From Calendula officinalis (lineage: Eukaryota; Streptophyta; Magnoliopsida; Asterales; Asteraceae): a stretch of 64,000 bases of DNA. The translations under genes were made by a program, and so were the position numbers. A model generated the notes under the pieces. The model did no database searches. It was given only the letters and a program-made list of their open reading frames with translations, and was not told the DNA's origin. The stretch lies in the NCBI GenBank assembly GCA_963853835.1, contig OY970830.1, forward strand, positions 43,691,466-43,755,465, in the 5' to 3' direction. Positions 24,401 to 33,764 of the stretch are shown piece by piece. Numbering within the stretch: the first letter of the stretch is position 1; each line of letters opens with the position of its first letter.

Positions 24401-26038
24401 TATGTGTTTACTCAAAAAGACCTTAATATGCGACAAAGAAGGTGGATCGAGTTGATTGCCGATTATGATTGTGAGATTGTGTATCATGCGGGGAAGGCGA
24501 ATGTGGTGGCCGATGCCTTAAGTCGAAAGGTTTATGAAAATCCGAACCGAGGAATTTTATCACGTATAGAAGTTGTCTCGAGTATCATCGAAAGAATCAA
24601 GAATGCCCAACGAGAGGTTATGGAAAAAGACGAGTTAAGACAAGAACGGTTAGGTAAAAACCAACATTTTCTTGAAAATGCACAAGGATTGAAGACCGTA
24701 GGCGGTCGTATTTGGGTTCCTAAGTTCGGTGGTATCCGAAAAGAGTTGTTGTATGATGTGCACAAGTCGAAGTATTCGATTCACCCGGGAAGTACAAAGA
24801 TGTATCAAGATATGAAACAGGTTTATTGGTGGCCCGGAATGAAGACGAGAGTGGCCAAGTATATCTCTAAGTGTGCCACGTGTGCACAAGTGAAAGCCGA
24901 GCATCAAGTACCGTATGGGGTAGCTCAATCATTAATTGTACCGGCCGGGAAGTGGGAAGATATAACTATGGATTTCATAGTAGGTTTACCGAAGACGAGT
25001 AGAGGTCACGATGCCATTTGGGTCATAGTTGACCGGTTGACCAAAAGTGCGTTATTTTTAGCAATTCGGGAAACATTGCCACTTGAGAAATTGGCTATGT
25101 TGTATGTGGATGAGGTGGTTCGACTCCACAGGGTTCCGTTATCGATTGTGTCCGATAGGGACGGGAGGTTTACCTCGAGATTTTGGCGATCTTTACAAGA
25201 AGAATTGGGTACAAAGTTGCGGTTGAGCACGGCTTATCACCCGCAAACCGACGGTAAAAGTGAAAGAACAATTCAAACGGTTGAAGATATGTTGAGATCG
25301 TGTGTGTTAGACTTCGGTGGTAAATGGGATGAACATTTACCGTTAGTCGAGTTCTCGTATAATAATAGTTATCACTCGACTATCAAGATGCCGCCTTATG
25401 AGGCGTTGTATGGTAGAAAATGTAGAACTCCATCTTGTTGGTTGGAAGTGGGAGAGACGAAACTCACGGGTCCCGAGATCGTGAGAGTGACAAATGAAAA
25501 GATTGGTATTATTCAAAACAACATGAAAGTCGCCCAAGATAGACAACGAAGTTATGCGGGTTTAAAGAAAAGACCATACGACTTGGATGTCGGTGATATG
25601 GTGATGTTGAAAGTGTCACCTTGGAAAGGTGTGATGCGGTTTGGTAAAAAGGGAAAGTTAAGTCCAAGGTATGTTGGACCGTTTAAAATATTGAAACGGG
25701 TCGGGCTTCAAGCTTTTAAGTTGGAACTTCCACCCGAACTTCAAGGTGTGCAAGACACCTTTCACGTGAGTTATTTGAAGAAGTTTATCGGGGAAGTTGA
25801 GAATATTATTCCATTGCAAGAGTTGCGGGTTGACGGCCCGAATCGGTTGATTGAAGAGCCTGAAGCTATATTAGAGACGAAAACAAAGAAGCTTCGGAAT
25901 AAGGAGATCGAGTTGGTATTGGTCAAGTGGAAGCATTCACTTGGGCCGAATTTGACTTGGGAAGTCAAAGACGAGATTCGGAAGAGGTACCCGGATTTCG
26001 TGAACTATGATGAGATTCCGAGGACGGAATCTTCTTAA
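21428..26038 (+). CDS. Gag-pol polyprotein of gypsy chromovirus, copy B
   Basis: Same 1,536-aa frame and domain order as copy A (gag, zinc knuckles, DSG protease, FIDD reverse transcriptase, RNase H, DD35E integrase, chromodomain-like tail), starting at the equivalent ATG. Comparing the two proteins I see eight amino-acid differences: Ser to Ala after the capsid region; Met to Val and Arg to Gly between protease and reverse transcriptase; Pro to Ala just before reverse transcriptase; Pro to Leu, Tyr to His and Val to Gly in or near RNase H; Lys to Met in integrase. None hits a recognised catalytic or zinc-binding residue. The frame is fully open, so this copy may be active or only recently duplicated. 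Confidence 0.95.
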   Translation: MVNTRRSGKAPENREEEVPPVERVDEQESQPSMHRVDESEVGANRTPVTMADLQTIIDQIKGTVAEEVHRIIGDRVRSDGDRESEAKSDEKTGGSGTGEGKSSTGGQSDARAKPVVKEGCSFKSFMACKPNVYTGSSDPKVTMRWIRETERVIGSSKCKDVDMVTYASQLLKEDAMVWWDIVYETLGKEVVERMSWDEFTTRLKKKFCPERDLEKMHEKFVTLKKGDMSIEEYSREFTGLLPFVAKTYSDERLRVVRYASGLPWDYQLEVKRAVSLDEAISAARSVEEVNEARVAERAHVGEKRKAESGSSTFKKGKFTSNFSKQGSVGSCKKCGKTHAGVCRGESKTCYNCGKPGHMARECKSKSLAEIECFSCHEKGHYSNVCPKKGTESMVSTAQKKVEPAKVKGRSFQLTREEAKEAHDVVSGILFINSLPTHILFDSGSNYSFVSYEFGCKLNVPSEMLDEVYEIEVADGKTSMVECIYRNCEIEIDGRKFKVDLLPMGIRAFDVVIGMDWLGMHQAKILCGKKIVSIRTPENEKVYVYGEKRHHMPNVITAIKAGKSISKGCAAFIAYVLDGRKEKKTLDSVKIIREFPEVFPDDLPGLPPERQVEFKIDLVPGATPIARAAYRLAPTEMRELMTQLQEVLDKGFIRPSSSPWGAPVLFVKKKDGSMRMCIDYRELNKVTIKNRYPLPRIDDLFDQLQGASYFSKIDLRSGYHQVRVKEGDTEKTAFRTRYGHYEFLVMPFGLTNAPAIFMDLMNRVCKPFLDKFLIVFIDDILIYSKTEEEHEGHLRLVLDVLKREKLYAKFSKCEFWLREVQFLGHVVTCDGIKVDPSKIEAVSNWEPPRTPTEVRSFLGLAGYYRRFIQDFSRIAIPLTKLTRKSEKFVWEKKQEEAFKLLKEKLCNAPILTLLDGMEDFVVYSDASNQGLGCVLMQRGKVIAHASRQLKNAELRYTTHDLELAAIIFALKLWRHYLYGTRCTLYTDHKSLQYVFTQKDLNMRQRRWIELIADYDCEIVYHAGKANVVADALSRKVYENPNRGILSRIEVVSSIIERIKNAQREVMEKDELRQERLGKNQHFLENAQGLKTVGGRIWVPKFGGIRKELLYDVHKSKYSIHPGSTKMYQDMKQVYWWPGMKTRVAKYISKCATCAQVKAEHQVPYGVAQSLIVPAGKWEDITMDFIVGLPKTSRGHDAIWVIVDRLTKSALFLAIRETLPLEKLAMLYVDEVVRLHRVPLSIVSDRDGRFTSRFWRSLQEELGTKLRLSTAYHPQTDGKSERTIQTVEDMLRSCVLDFGGKWDEHLPLVEFSYNNSYHSTIKMPPYEALYGRKCRTPSCWLEVGETKLTGPEIVRVTNEKIGIIQNNMKVAQDRQRSYAGLKKRPYDLDVGDMVMLKVSPWKGVMRFGKKGKLSPRYVGPFKILKRVGLQAFKLELPPELQGVQDTFHVSYLKKFIGEVENIIPLQELRVDGPNRLIEEPEAILETKTKKLRNKEIELVLVKWKHSLGPNLTWEVKDEIRKRYPDFVNYDEIPRTESS

Positions 26039-26042
26039 GGGG
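26037..26042 (+). other. Polypurine tract, copy B
   Basis: AAGGGG overlapping the stop codon and followed by LTR3 at 26051, as in copy A. Confidence 0.7.
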
Positions 26043-26050
26043 TAGATAGT

Positions 26051-26381
26051 TGTAACGACCCGAAATTTGTAAATAAATAAAATATGTAAAAATATGATAA
26101 TTATGGATAAATCATATAAAACACGTAGGAATTGGTTTCGTGTCGTTTGGAGTCCGTATGAGAAAGTTATGGACGAAACCGTGTTGAAACCTAGACCGAA
26201 AAGTGCAGCCCTGCTGCACAGGTAGGCTCGCGGCGCGAGCCAGGCGCGAGCGAAACGCGAGGTTGAGCAGAGGGACCAGAGCTGAAACGCGAGAAGGTCG
26301 CGTTGACTTCGCGTTGACTTCGCGACGCGATCTCGACGCGACCAGCGGGAAGTCTGGTATAAAGCGGCGACCAGCGGGAAG
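26051..26381 (+). repeat. Gypsy LTR3, truncated at its 3' side
   Basis: Matches the first ~330 bp of LTR1/LTR2 through the TATA box, then stops inside the segment just after it; copia-derived sequence follows from about 26384. Near the break the 17-mer GCGACCAGCGGGAAGTC occurs twice (26338-26354, 26367-26383). In the intact LTRs the first position reads differently, so the break involved a local copying event. Confidence 0.9.
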
Positions 26382-26589
26382 TCCAAGTTGAATAATGGAT
26401 TATGATATTTTGTTTTTTGAAAAATAACATGTTTTTGTTACTATTCCTTGTAATAGTATATTATGAAATTAATATGCATGATCCTAATTCAAACAATAGT
26501 TCGATATACAAATGTAGCACTCAAGAATCCAAAACTGTTTGGATTCCATTTACCTAGAGCATTGTCATCTTTTCCACATAAACAAGAAA

Positions 26590-28780
26590 CGCATTTTGAT
26601 ACTACAACTCGACGGACTTCTTTACAAATGATTATGAATCATTTAAAATGCCTCTCTTGTATATTATGGAAAGATAACAAGAAAGCTTTTCTCCCATATT
26701 GGCGAAAGAGCTAAAAATCTACTTGGACTCATACATACTGATGTATGTGGCCCTTTTAGAACTAAGACTAGGGAAGGTGCCACCTACTTTCACTGATGAT
26801 ATCATTCGATGTGGTTATGTTTACTTGATTAAACATCAACATGGAAGTCTTAATGATATCAGTCGCTATGGTTATGTTTACTTGATTAGACATAAACATG
26901 AATTCTTTGAAACGTTCAAAGCTTTCTAAAGTAAAAGTAGAAAATCAACTCGGCAAGACAACAAAGGCAAACAGTCCTGATTAAGGATGAAAGTACATGA
27001 GTCAAGAGTTTCTGGATCATCCAACACATCGTGAGATTGTCTCACAATTCACTCCTCCATACACTCCACAAGATAATGGTGCGTCTGGAAGGAGATACCG
27101 GACACTGTATGACATGATTCGGTCTATGATGAGTCCTACTACTCTTACACTATCCTTTTGAGGGGCATGCACTGAAGTCTACTGCTCGAATACTTAATAT
27201 GATTCCGCCCAAAAGGTTAAAAAGACACCATATGAGATATGGCGTGGGAAAGTTCCCTTTAGAGTTGAATAATCTTTCTTCCTTCTTTGCTTCGACCTAG
27301 CAGAGCGGATTCCCTTAATTTGTCTTACTTGAAGAACCGGGGTTGTGAGGATCTCGTGGAACGAGACATGCCGAACAAACTTGAGCCCATATCTATCATG
27401 TATATCTTCGGTACTATTTTACTTCCCACCCGAGAACAAATTGTTGTTGCTTGGTATGCAAAGTTTCTTGAGAACAGTCTCATTTCACAAAGCAAGTGGG
27501 AGCACTATAGACTTTGACAAGATTCAAAGCGAAGATGCACAACCTTCTGGTAACACTAGCAAACATCACACTGAGGCTGAACATACAGATCTGCAAGGAC
27601 ACCTCATGCACCTGAACGATATAGATTTATGTCGATGCTGAGGAGCAAAGTTTAGGGGAACATGATGAACCCCCTAACTATCAAGTTGCATTATCGAAAT
27701 TTGAATTCGAAAAATGACTTGAAACTATGAATGCAAAAATGAAATCCATGATAGACAACCAAGTTTTGAACTTGGTTGATCTTTCTCAAAATAGTAAGAC
27801 TGTTGACATGGATGAAAATATACACACCTATAAATCTCTTCTAGTAACAAAAGGTTACACTCAATCCTACTGGATTGACAATGATGAAACCTTCTCGCCT
27901 GTTACTAAAGACATTAGGATTCTTATAGCCAAAGTAGTGTACTATGACTACGAGATTTGGTTAATGATGAAATCAAAACGTTCGTTTCACCTAAAACCCA
28001 AACTGATCATGTGTATATATAAAAGCTAGTGGGAGCATTTTCGTTTCTCAAGTCATACATGTTGATGACATGTTACTCATGTGAAACAATATACCAATGC
28101 TACAAGATGAAAATCCTGACTTGGAAAATGTTTTGACATGAAGGATTGTAGGGATACGACATACATACTTCGAGTAAAGATCTATAATGATAGATCAAAG
28201 CGGTTAATTGGTTTAAGTCAAAGTGCTTACATTGACAAAGTTCTAAACGGGTTAGAGGAAGTCCTCGTATGCCACACAATGTAAACTTGAGTGAGACTCA
28301 AGAACCTTCCACACCTGATGTGGTGAAGCGGATGAATGTAATCCCCTATGAATCGGCTATTCCGTTCATCATGTATGTTGTAAGGAGCACTAGGCCAAAT
28401 GTAACGTCTTTAGGGGACCTTACTAGAAAATACCAACAGAATCCATAAGAGAGTCACTGGATTGCTGTTAAGAACACATTGAAGTATTTTAAAGTACTGG
28501 ATATTTGTTCCTTGGCTATGGTGGAGATACCAAACTGAAACTAAGTATACTTGCTATACTTATGCTGGTTTTGAAATAGGTCGTGATGATGCTAGATCCT
28601 ATTTACGAAGGTTCACTACAATCGAATGATTTATCGAGATATGTGAAATTCGTACTCTTAATGTTCAAACAGATAACTAACTAGCTGACGTTTTATCGAA
28701 CTCAATGTCTTGTACCAAACATATTGGATATGAATGGAACATTGGACTTCGACAAGCTAGTAGTTTCATGTAAATCTGTT
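26590..28780 (+). pseudogene. Decayed copia pol (pre-integrase, integrase, RT, RNase H-like)
   Basis: Pieces recognisable in shifting frames: a pre-integrase Cys-rich remnant near 26650-26700; an integrase core near 26720-27260, including the stretch PPYTPQDNGASGRRYRTLYD; a downstream segment with YFPPENK near 27420; the reverse transcriptase stretch VTKGYTQSYWIDNDETFSPV near 27846; a jump after about 27970 directly to the C-terminal part of RT, where the active site reads HVDDM (about 28055) instead of the usual YVDD; and later fragments such as RLIGLSQSAYIDKVL near 28200. The jump inside RT implies an internal deletion of several dozen codons. Non-functional. Limits are approximate because fragments change frame repeatedly. 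Confidence 0.8.
26798..26911 (+). repeat. 57-bp tandem duplication inside the copia integrase remnant
   Basis: Two direct copies, 26798-26854 and 26855-26911, each starting GATATCA and containing GGTTATGTTTACTTGATTA. They translate to two successive GYVYLI(K/R)H segments, where integrases of this family normally have one. The copies have diverged by several substitutions. Confidence 0.75.
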
Positions 28781-29617
28781 TTAGTATTTGGATAATGGAA
28801 CGGTGAGCAGTTCAAATTGGAATAAATTGATATATTTGATATGATCGTTTTTATATGAATATCTACTGTGTTCTATATTTGCATGTTTACATCCTTGAAT
28901 ATTTACTGCGTTATATATTCTAAATTGTCCATTGTCATATTAATAATATGGGAATATTATTAATACAAATCTGAGGGCATTGATGACATCATCTTAGTAT
29001 GACTAAGGATGATGAAATCAAACTCACATGTTGTTCATTGGGATGCACAATTGGACTGACCCAACCTATGAGAAATCACTTCCTGGATTTATGTCACAAG
29101 TGAATCTCACAAAGGCTTTGTCGCTTATCCTCTGACTTGAGATGCCAGCTGGTTTGTGTATGTGGAGTGCCAAACTTTGATGTGGTTAAACGCTGAACTG
29201 AATAAGGCTGCTATAACAACCATCCTCGGGTTTGTCATTAAGCGTATATCAAACACGTGTAGTCAATAAAGAATTTGTTCCTCCACATGTTTGAATTAGA
29301 TACTACTGGGCCCCTCGATGATTTGAATAGATGCTTGTACGGCCGTACCGAAAGGCAATCAAGATGAATCTTGATTGGTTTGGTAATCTACTTCAATGTA
29401 TAGATCGAGAAACAGAATCGTTGAAATTTTAGATTGACATTAATCCTTGTCTAAAATTCAACATGGTATCAGTCACAAAAGGATAACTGATTGAAAAACT
29501 TTGAACCTGGACTTTTCTGAAACTCACTCATGTACTTCTAGGGGCATTGGCGGGTTGCTAGACTCTAACATTTCCTTGTATAACTACTTGATTGTTATGA
29601 CGTGCGCAAGTGGGAGC
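28781..29617 (+). other. Non-coding 3' part of copia remnant with polypurine tract
   Basis: No coding signal seen. Mostly AT-rich sequence between the last pol fragment and the LTR. It ends with the purine-rich AAGTGGGAGC (29608-29617), a typical copia polypurine tract directly before the LTR's TG. Confidence 0.6.
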
Positions 29618-30319
29618 TGTTGGAATATGCTTCACATTCATAACATATAGTTATATGGCTAGACGTATGTGAGCCTAAAGGGTCACACACATATACACCA
29701 GACACCATTTAATATATATAATATAATTAGGGTAATTATATTATTTATATAAACTATAATGACTTGACTAGTTATGTTTTAATTAATTGTTAAGTTAAAA
29801 CATATTAGTGAGTGATCATAAAGAATCAAAAGGACAAGGGGCTAAGTGTCATATCTCATAACTTGTAATTATGGATATATACTTAGATTAGGGAGAAAAA
29901 AAAAACCGTAATCCTCCCCTTATTACTATTGTACGGCCGCATAAAAAAAAAGAAAAAGAAATCGTTGTGGTTTTTGGGTTTTACCTAAGCATAAAAAGGA
30001 ATTCAAAATATTCCTTTTGATTTGTAATTTTGTGCGTCGAAAAGAATTAATTTCTTTTTGATTCTTGACCAAGGGACTAGCATCCCAATTGGTGTTCTAG
30101 ATATGGTGTAGTGTGGATACCATTAGAGGAATTCTACCTTGAATTCTTGGAGTTCTTCATCCTCATTCGTTGGTATAATCAAAGGCTTCAAGGGTATGAT
30201 TTTCATACTAAACTCTTTATTTTTATTGCTTAATTAGATTGTCAATATGTAGATCCTTGTTTGGTGATTTATGTTATTTCCGCTGCGTTTTACTTTGATT
30301 AAACCGTAAATCACTAACA
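29618..30319 (+). repeat. Ty1/copia 3' LTR (702 bp)
   Basis: Begins TGTTGG after the polypurine tract and ends TAACA before the heptamers resume, giving a short TGTT/AACA inverted terminus. Length fits copia LTRs. No second copy is in the window, so its age cannot be estimated from LTR divergence. Confidence 0.8.
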
Positions 30320-32622
30320 CCTTGAGCCTTGAGCCTTGAGCCTTGAGCCTTCAGCCTTGACCCTTGATCCTTGAGCCTTGAGCCTTGAGCCTTGAGCCTC
30401 GAGCCTTGAGCCTTGAGCCTTTAGCCTTGAGCCTTGAGCCTTGAGCCTTCAGCCTTGACCCTTGATCCTTGAACCTTGAGCCGTGAGCCTTGGTAATTGA
30501 ACCTTGGGCCTCGGTAATTGAACCTTGAGCCTTGAGCCATGACCCTTAAGCCTTGAGCCTTTGAGCATTGAGCCTTGAGCCTTGATTCTTGAGCCGTGAG
30601 CCTTGAGCTTGAGCCTTGAGGCTTGTGCCTTGAGCCTTGATCATTGAGCCTTAAGGCTTGACCCTTGATCCTTGACCCTTGAGCCTTGAGCCTTCATCCT
30701 TGACCCTTGACCGTTGAGCCTTGAGCCCTGACCGTTGAGCCTTGAGCTTTGATTCTTGAGCCTTGAGCCTTGAGACTTGAGCCTTGACCCTTCAGCATTC
30801 AGCCTACAGCCTTTAGCCTTGAACCTTGAGCCTTGAGCCTTGAGCCTTGAGCCTTGAGCCTTGAGCCTTGATTCTTGAGCCTTAAGCCTTGAGCCTTAAG
30901 CCTTGACCCTTGATTCTTGAACCTTGAGCCTTGAGCCTTGGTAATTGAACCTTGAGCCTTGAGCCTTCGTAATTGAGCCTCGAGCCTTGAGCCTTTGAGC
31001 ATTGAGCCTTGAGCCTTGAGCCTTGATTCTTGTGCCGTGAGCGTTGAGCTTGAGCCTTGAGCCTTGTGACTTGAGCCTTGAGCATTGAGCCTTAAGGCTT
31101 GACCCTTGATCCTTGACCGTTGAGCCTTGAGTGTTCATCCTTGACCCTTCATCCTTGACCCTTGACCGTTGAGCCTTGAGCGTTGACCGTTGAGCCTTGA
31201 GCCTTGAGCCTTGAGACTTGAGCCTTGACCCTTCAGCCTTCAGCCTACAGCCTACAGCCTTTAGCCATGAACATTGAGCATTGAGCCTTGAGCCTTGTGC
31301 CTTGGGCCTTGGGCCTTGAGCCTTGAGCCTTGAGCCTTGAGCCTTGAGCCTTGAGCCTTGAGCCTTGAGCCTTGAGCCTTGAGCCTTGAGCCTTGAGCCT
31401 TGAGCATTGATCCTTGAGCGTTGAGCCTTTAGCCTTGATCATTGAGCCTGAGCCTTGAGCCTTGAGCATTGATCCTTGAGCGTTGAGCCTTTAGCCTTGA
31501 GCCTTGAGCCTTGTGCCGTGAGCCTTGAGCTTGAGCCTTGAGCTTGAGCCTTAGCCTTGTGCCTTGAGCCTTCATCCTTGACCCTTCATCCTTGACCCTT
31601 GAGCCTTTGAGCATTGAGCCTTGAGCCTTGATTCTTGAGCCGTGAGCCTTGAGCTTGAGCCTTGAGCTTGAGCCTTAGCCTTGTGCCTTGAGCCTTCATC
31701 CTTGACCCTTCATCCTTGACCCTTGACCGTTGAGCCTTGAGCCCTGACCGTTGAGCCTTGAGCTTTGATTCTTGAGCCTTGAGCCTTGAGCCTTGAGACT
31801 TGAGCCTTGACCCTTCAGCCTTGAGCCTCCAGCCTTTAGCCTTGAGCATTGAGCCTTGAGCCTTGAGCCTTAAGCCTTGAGCCTTGAGCCTTGAGCCTTG
31901 AGCATTGAGCCTTGAGTCTTGAGCCTTGAGCCTTGAGCCTTGAGCCTTGAGCCTTGAGCCTTGAGCCTTGAGCCTTGAGCATTGATCCTTGAGCGTTGAG
32001 CCTTTAGCCTTGAGCCTTGAGCCTTGAGACTTAAGCCTTGACCCTTGATTCTTGAACCTTGAGCCTTGAGCCTTGGTAATTGAACCTTGAGTCTTGGTAA
32101 TTGAACCTTGAGCCTTGATCCTTGAGCCTTGAGCCTTGAGCCTTGAGCTTTGAGACTTGAGCCTTCATCCTTGACCCTTGACCGTTGAGCCTTGAGCCCT
32201 GACCGTTGCGCCTTGAGCTTTGATTCTTGAGCCTTGAGCCTTGAGCCTTGAGACTTGAGCCTTGACCCTTCAGCCTTCAGCCTACAGCCTTTAGCCTTGA
32301 GCATTGAGCCTTGAGCCTTGAGCCTTGAGCCTTGAGCATTGAGCATTGAGCCTTGAGCCTTGAGCCTTGAGCCTTGAGCCTTGAGCCTTGAGCCTTGAGC
32401 CTTGAGCCTTGATCCTTGAGCCTTGAGCCTTGACCATTGACCCTTGACCTTTGAACCTTGATTCTTGAGCCTTGAGCCTTGATCCTTGAGCCTTGATCCT
32501 CGAGCCTTGAGCCTTAGAGCATGGAGCCTTGAGCCTCGAGCCTTCATTCTTAAGCCTTGAGCCTTGAGCCTTGGGCCTTGAGCCTTGTGCCTTGGGCCTT
32601 GACGCTTGACCCTTGACACTTG
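30320..32622 (+). repeat. Heptamer satellite array, segment 2
   Basis: Same CCTTGAG repeat and strand orientation as segment 1, with its own variant set, including blocks with TTGGTAATTGAACC and CTTGAGCTTGAGCC. The CCTACAGCC marker recurs near 30802, 31242 and 32280. Reverse-strand frames here are repeat artefacts. It is bounded by the copia LTR on the left and a minus-strand LTR on the right. Confidence 0.95.
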
Positions 32623-33749
32623 TGAAGGGTTTCATTGATACTAATTGACCACTTGGGTCAACCTCCTAGTCACTTGGTTCGAACCATACTGACCAAGAAC
32701 ATGAACTTGTTCTTGACCGGTTAAAACCAAGTAGCTGATTTAATCCGTAAATGCGGAACTGAGATTAAACCAAATCCTTAAACCCTAAAGGATTGGGATC
32801 TTGGAAATCTAGATTAGAGTAACAATGGAAGAAACCTTGTATGAAATCCCAAACACATACACACATTTGTGTGTGTTTCGACCAACACCAAGAACCCTAG
32901 GGTTCTTGGGTTCGAATTCGGTCAAGAGGGGGAGAAGGGAGAAAAGGTTTTCTCAAAACATACCTTAGATTAATGCTTAAGATAGATCCACTGATGATGA
33001 ACAAATCGAGCGATCTTCTAGTTGATCTAAGCAATGAACTTGATCTTCGAATCTTCAAGACTTAAAGAACACGAAAAACACCAAGACTTGGTGTCTTGCT
33101 CTATTCGGCCGAAACCAAGGGAGGGAAGGGGGAAGAAATCATGTGGGGTTCAAGGGATTTTAGGGTTACCCTAAGCCTCTTATTTATAGATAAATAAGTT
33201 GCACTTAGGACCCTCTAGTTTAATTAAGATCAATTCCTTAATTAAACTATCCTTTTTACGTTTCCTTCCCTCATAGTTTATTGTTCTTTTATTATTGCAC
33301 TTTAACTATTAAATGTCTAGTATTATACACTCAATATATTTCGTGTATATATAAATATATATACGAAATATATACTTTGTATTAATACTTTTAATAATTA
33401 ATTATATAATAACCTTTATATAATTTCTACAATAATATTATCCAATTACTATGTGATTTAATAGCTTTAAATCATATCATGGATAATCTATAATTAACAC
33501 ATTGTATATTTACTCAACTAGTAAATGTACAAATACTTGTATTAATTAGTTAGTTAAACTATTCTAGTAATAAGTCAAACTTGACTTAATACTTAACTTG
33601 ATTCATAATGACCATTATGAATCACTCCACTTCGTAGTATCATTGCTTATCTTGCTCGTATTACACGTACTCACCGGTGTGACCCTTAAGTGTTTCGTAG
33701 GCATGGATGTATCATCATAGGTTGACTAACTGTGCACATAAATCCTTCA
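32623..33749 (-). repeat. Complete LTR (3' LTR) of the minus-strand copia element
   Basis: Reads TGAAGG at both ends in the appropriate orientations, giving TG...CA and a short inverted terminus. The left 500 bp match the fragment at 39690-40196 with only scattered differences. The right side (U3) is AT-rich. On the minus strand it contains CTATAAATA at 33181-33189, a good TATA box. Confidence 0.88.
33181..33189 (-). promoter_or_regulatory. TATA box in the minus-strand copia LTR
   Basis: CTATAAATA on the minus strand, upstream of the conserved R-U5 part of the LTR. Plausible core promoter; no transcript evidence. Confidence 0.5.
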
Positions 33750-33750
33750 G

Positions 33751-33764
33751 ACTCCCACTTGTGC
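33751..33764 (-). other. Polypurine tract of the minus-strand copia element
   Basis: Minus-strand sequence GCACAAGTGGGAGT lies directly before the LTR. It closely resembles the polypurine tract of the plus-strand copia remnant (AAGTGGGAGC). Confidence 0.7.

Larger units (their letters stand above)
12789..26381 (+). mobile_element. Tandem Ty3/gypsy chromovirus: LTR-int-LTR-int-LTR(truncated)
   Basis: Three copies of the same LTR (12789, 19409 and 26051) flank two copies of one internal region. Start-to-start distances are 6,620 and 6,642 bp; the 22-bp difference equals an indel between LTR1 and LTR2. Each internal region has a PBS matching the plant initiator-methionine tRNA 3' end, one gag-pol frame and a polypurine tract. 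The third LTR stops after about 331 bp. Unequal recombination between LTRs of one element, or template switching, would give this shared-LTR tandem. Target-site duplication cannot be tested because the right end is lost. The chromodomain and pol features suggest a Tekay/Del-like lineage, by family knowledge only. Confidence 0.93.
26384..30319 (+). mobile_element. Degenerate 5'-truncated Ty1/copia retrotransposon
   Basis: Remnants run in copia order: pre-integrase, integrase, reverse transcriptase, RNase H-like segment, 3' untranslated part, polypurine tract, 3' LTR. The 5' LTR, PBS, gag and protease are missing, probably lost in the same event that cut gypsy LTR3. Many frameshifts and stops make it much older than the gypsy insertions. 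The heptamer array resumes directly after its LTR. Confidence 0.85.

Noticed and set aside
25937..26430. Minus-strand frames over the end of gag-pol and LTR3
   Set aside because: Antisense to coding sequence and LTR; no domain content.
27727..28029. An intact copia reverse transcriptase
   Set aside because: Only pieces are in frame, a central part is missing and the active site is altered; it is a pseudogene.
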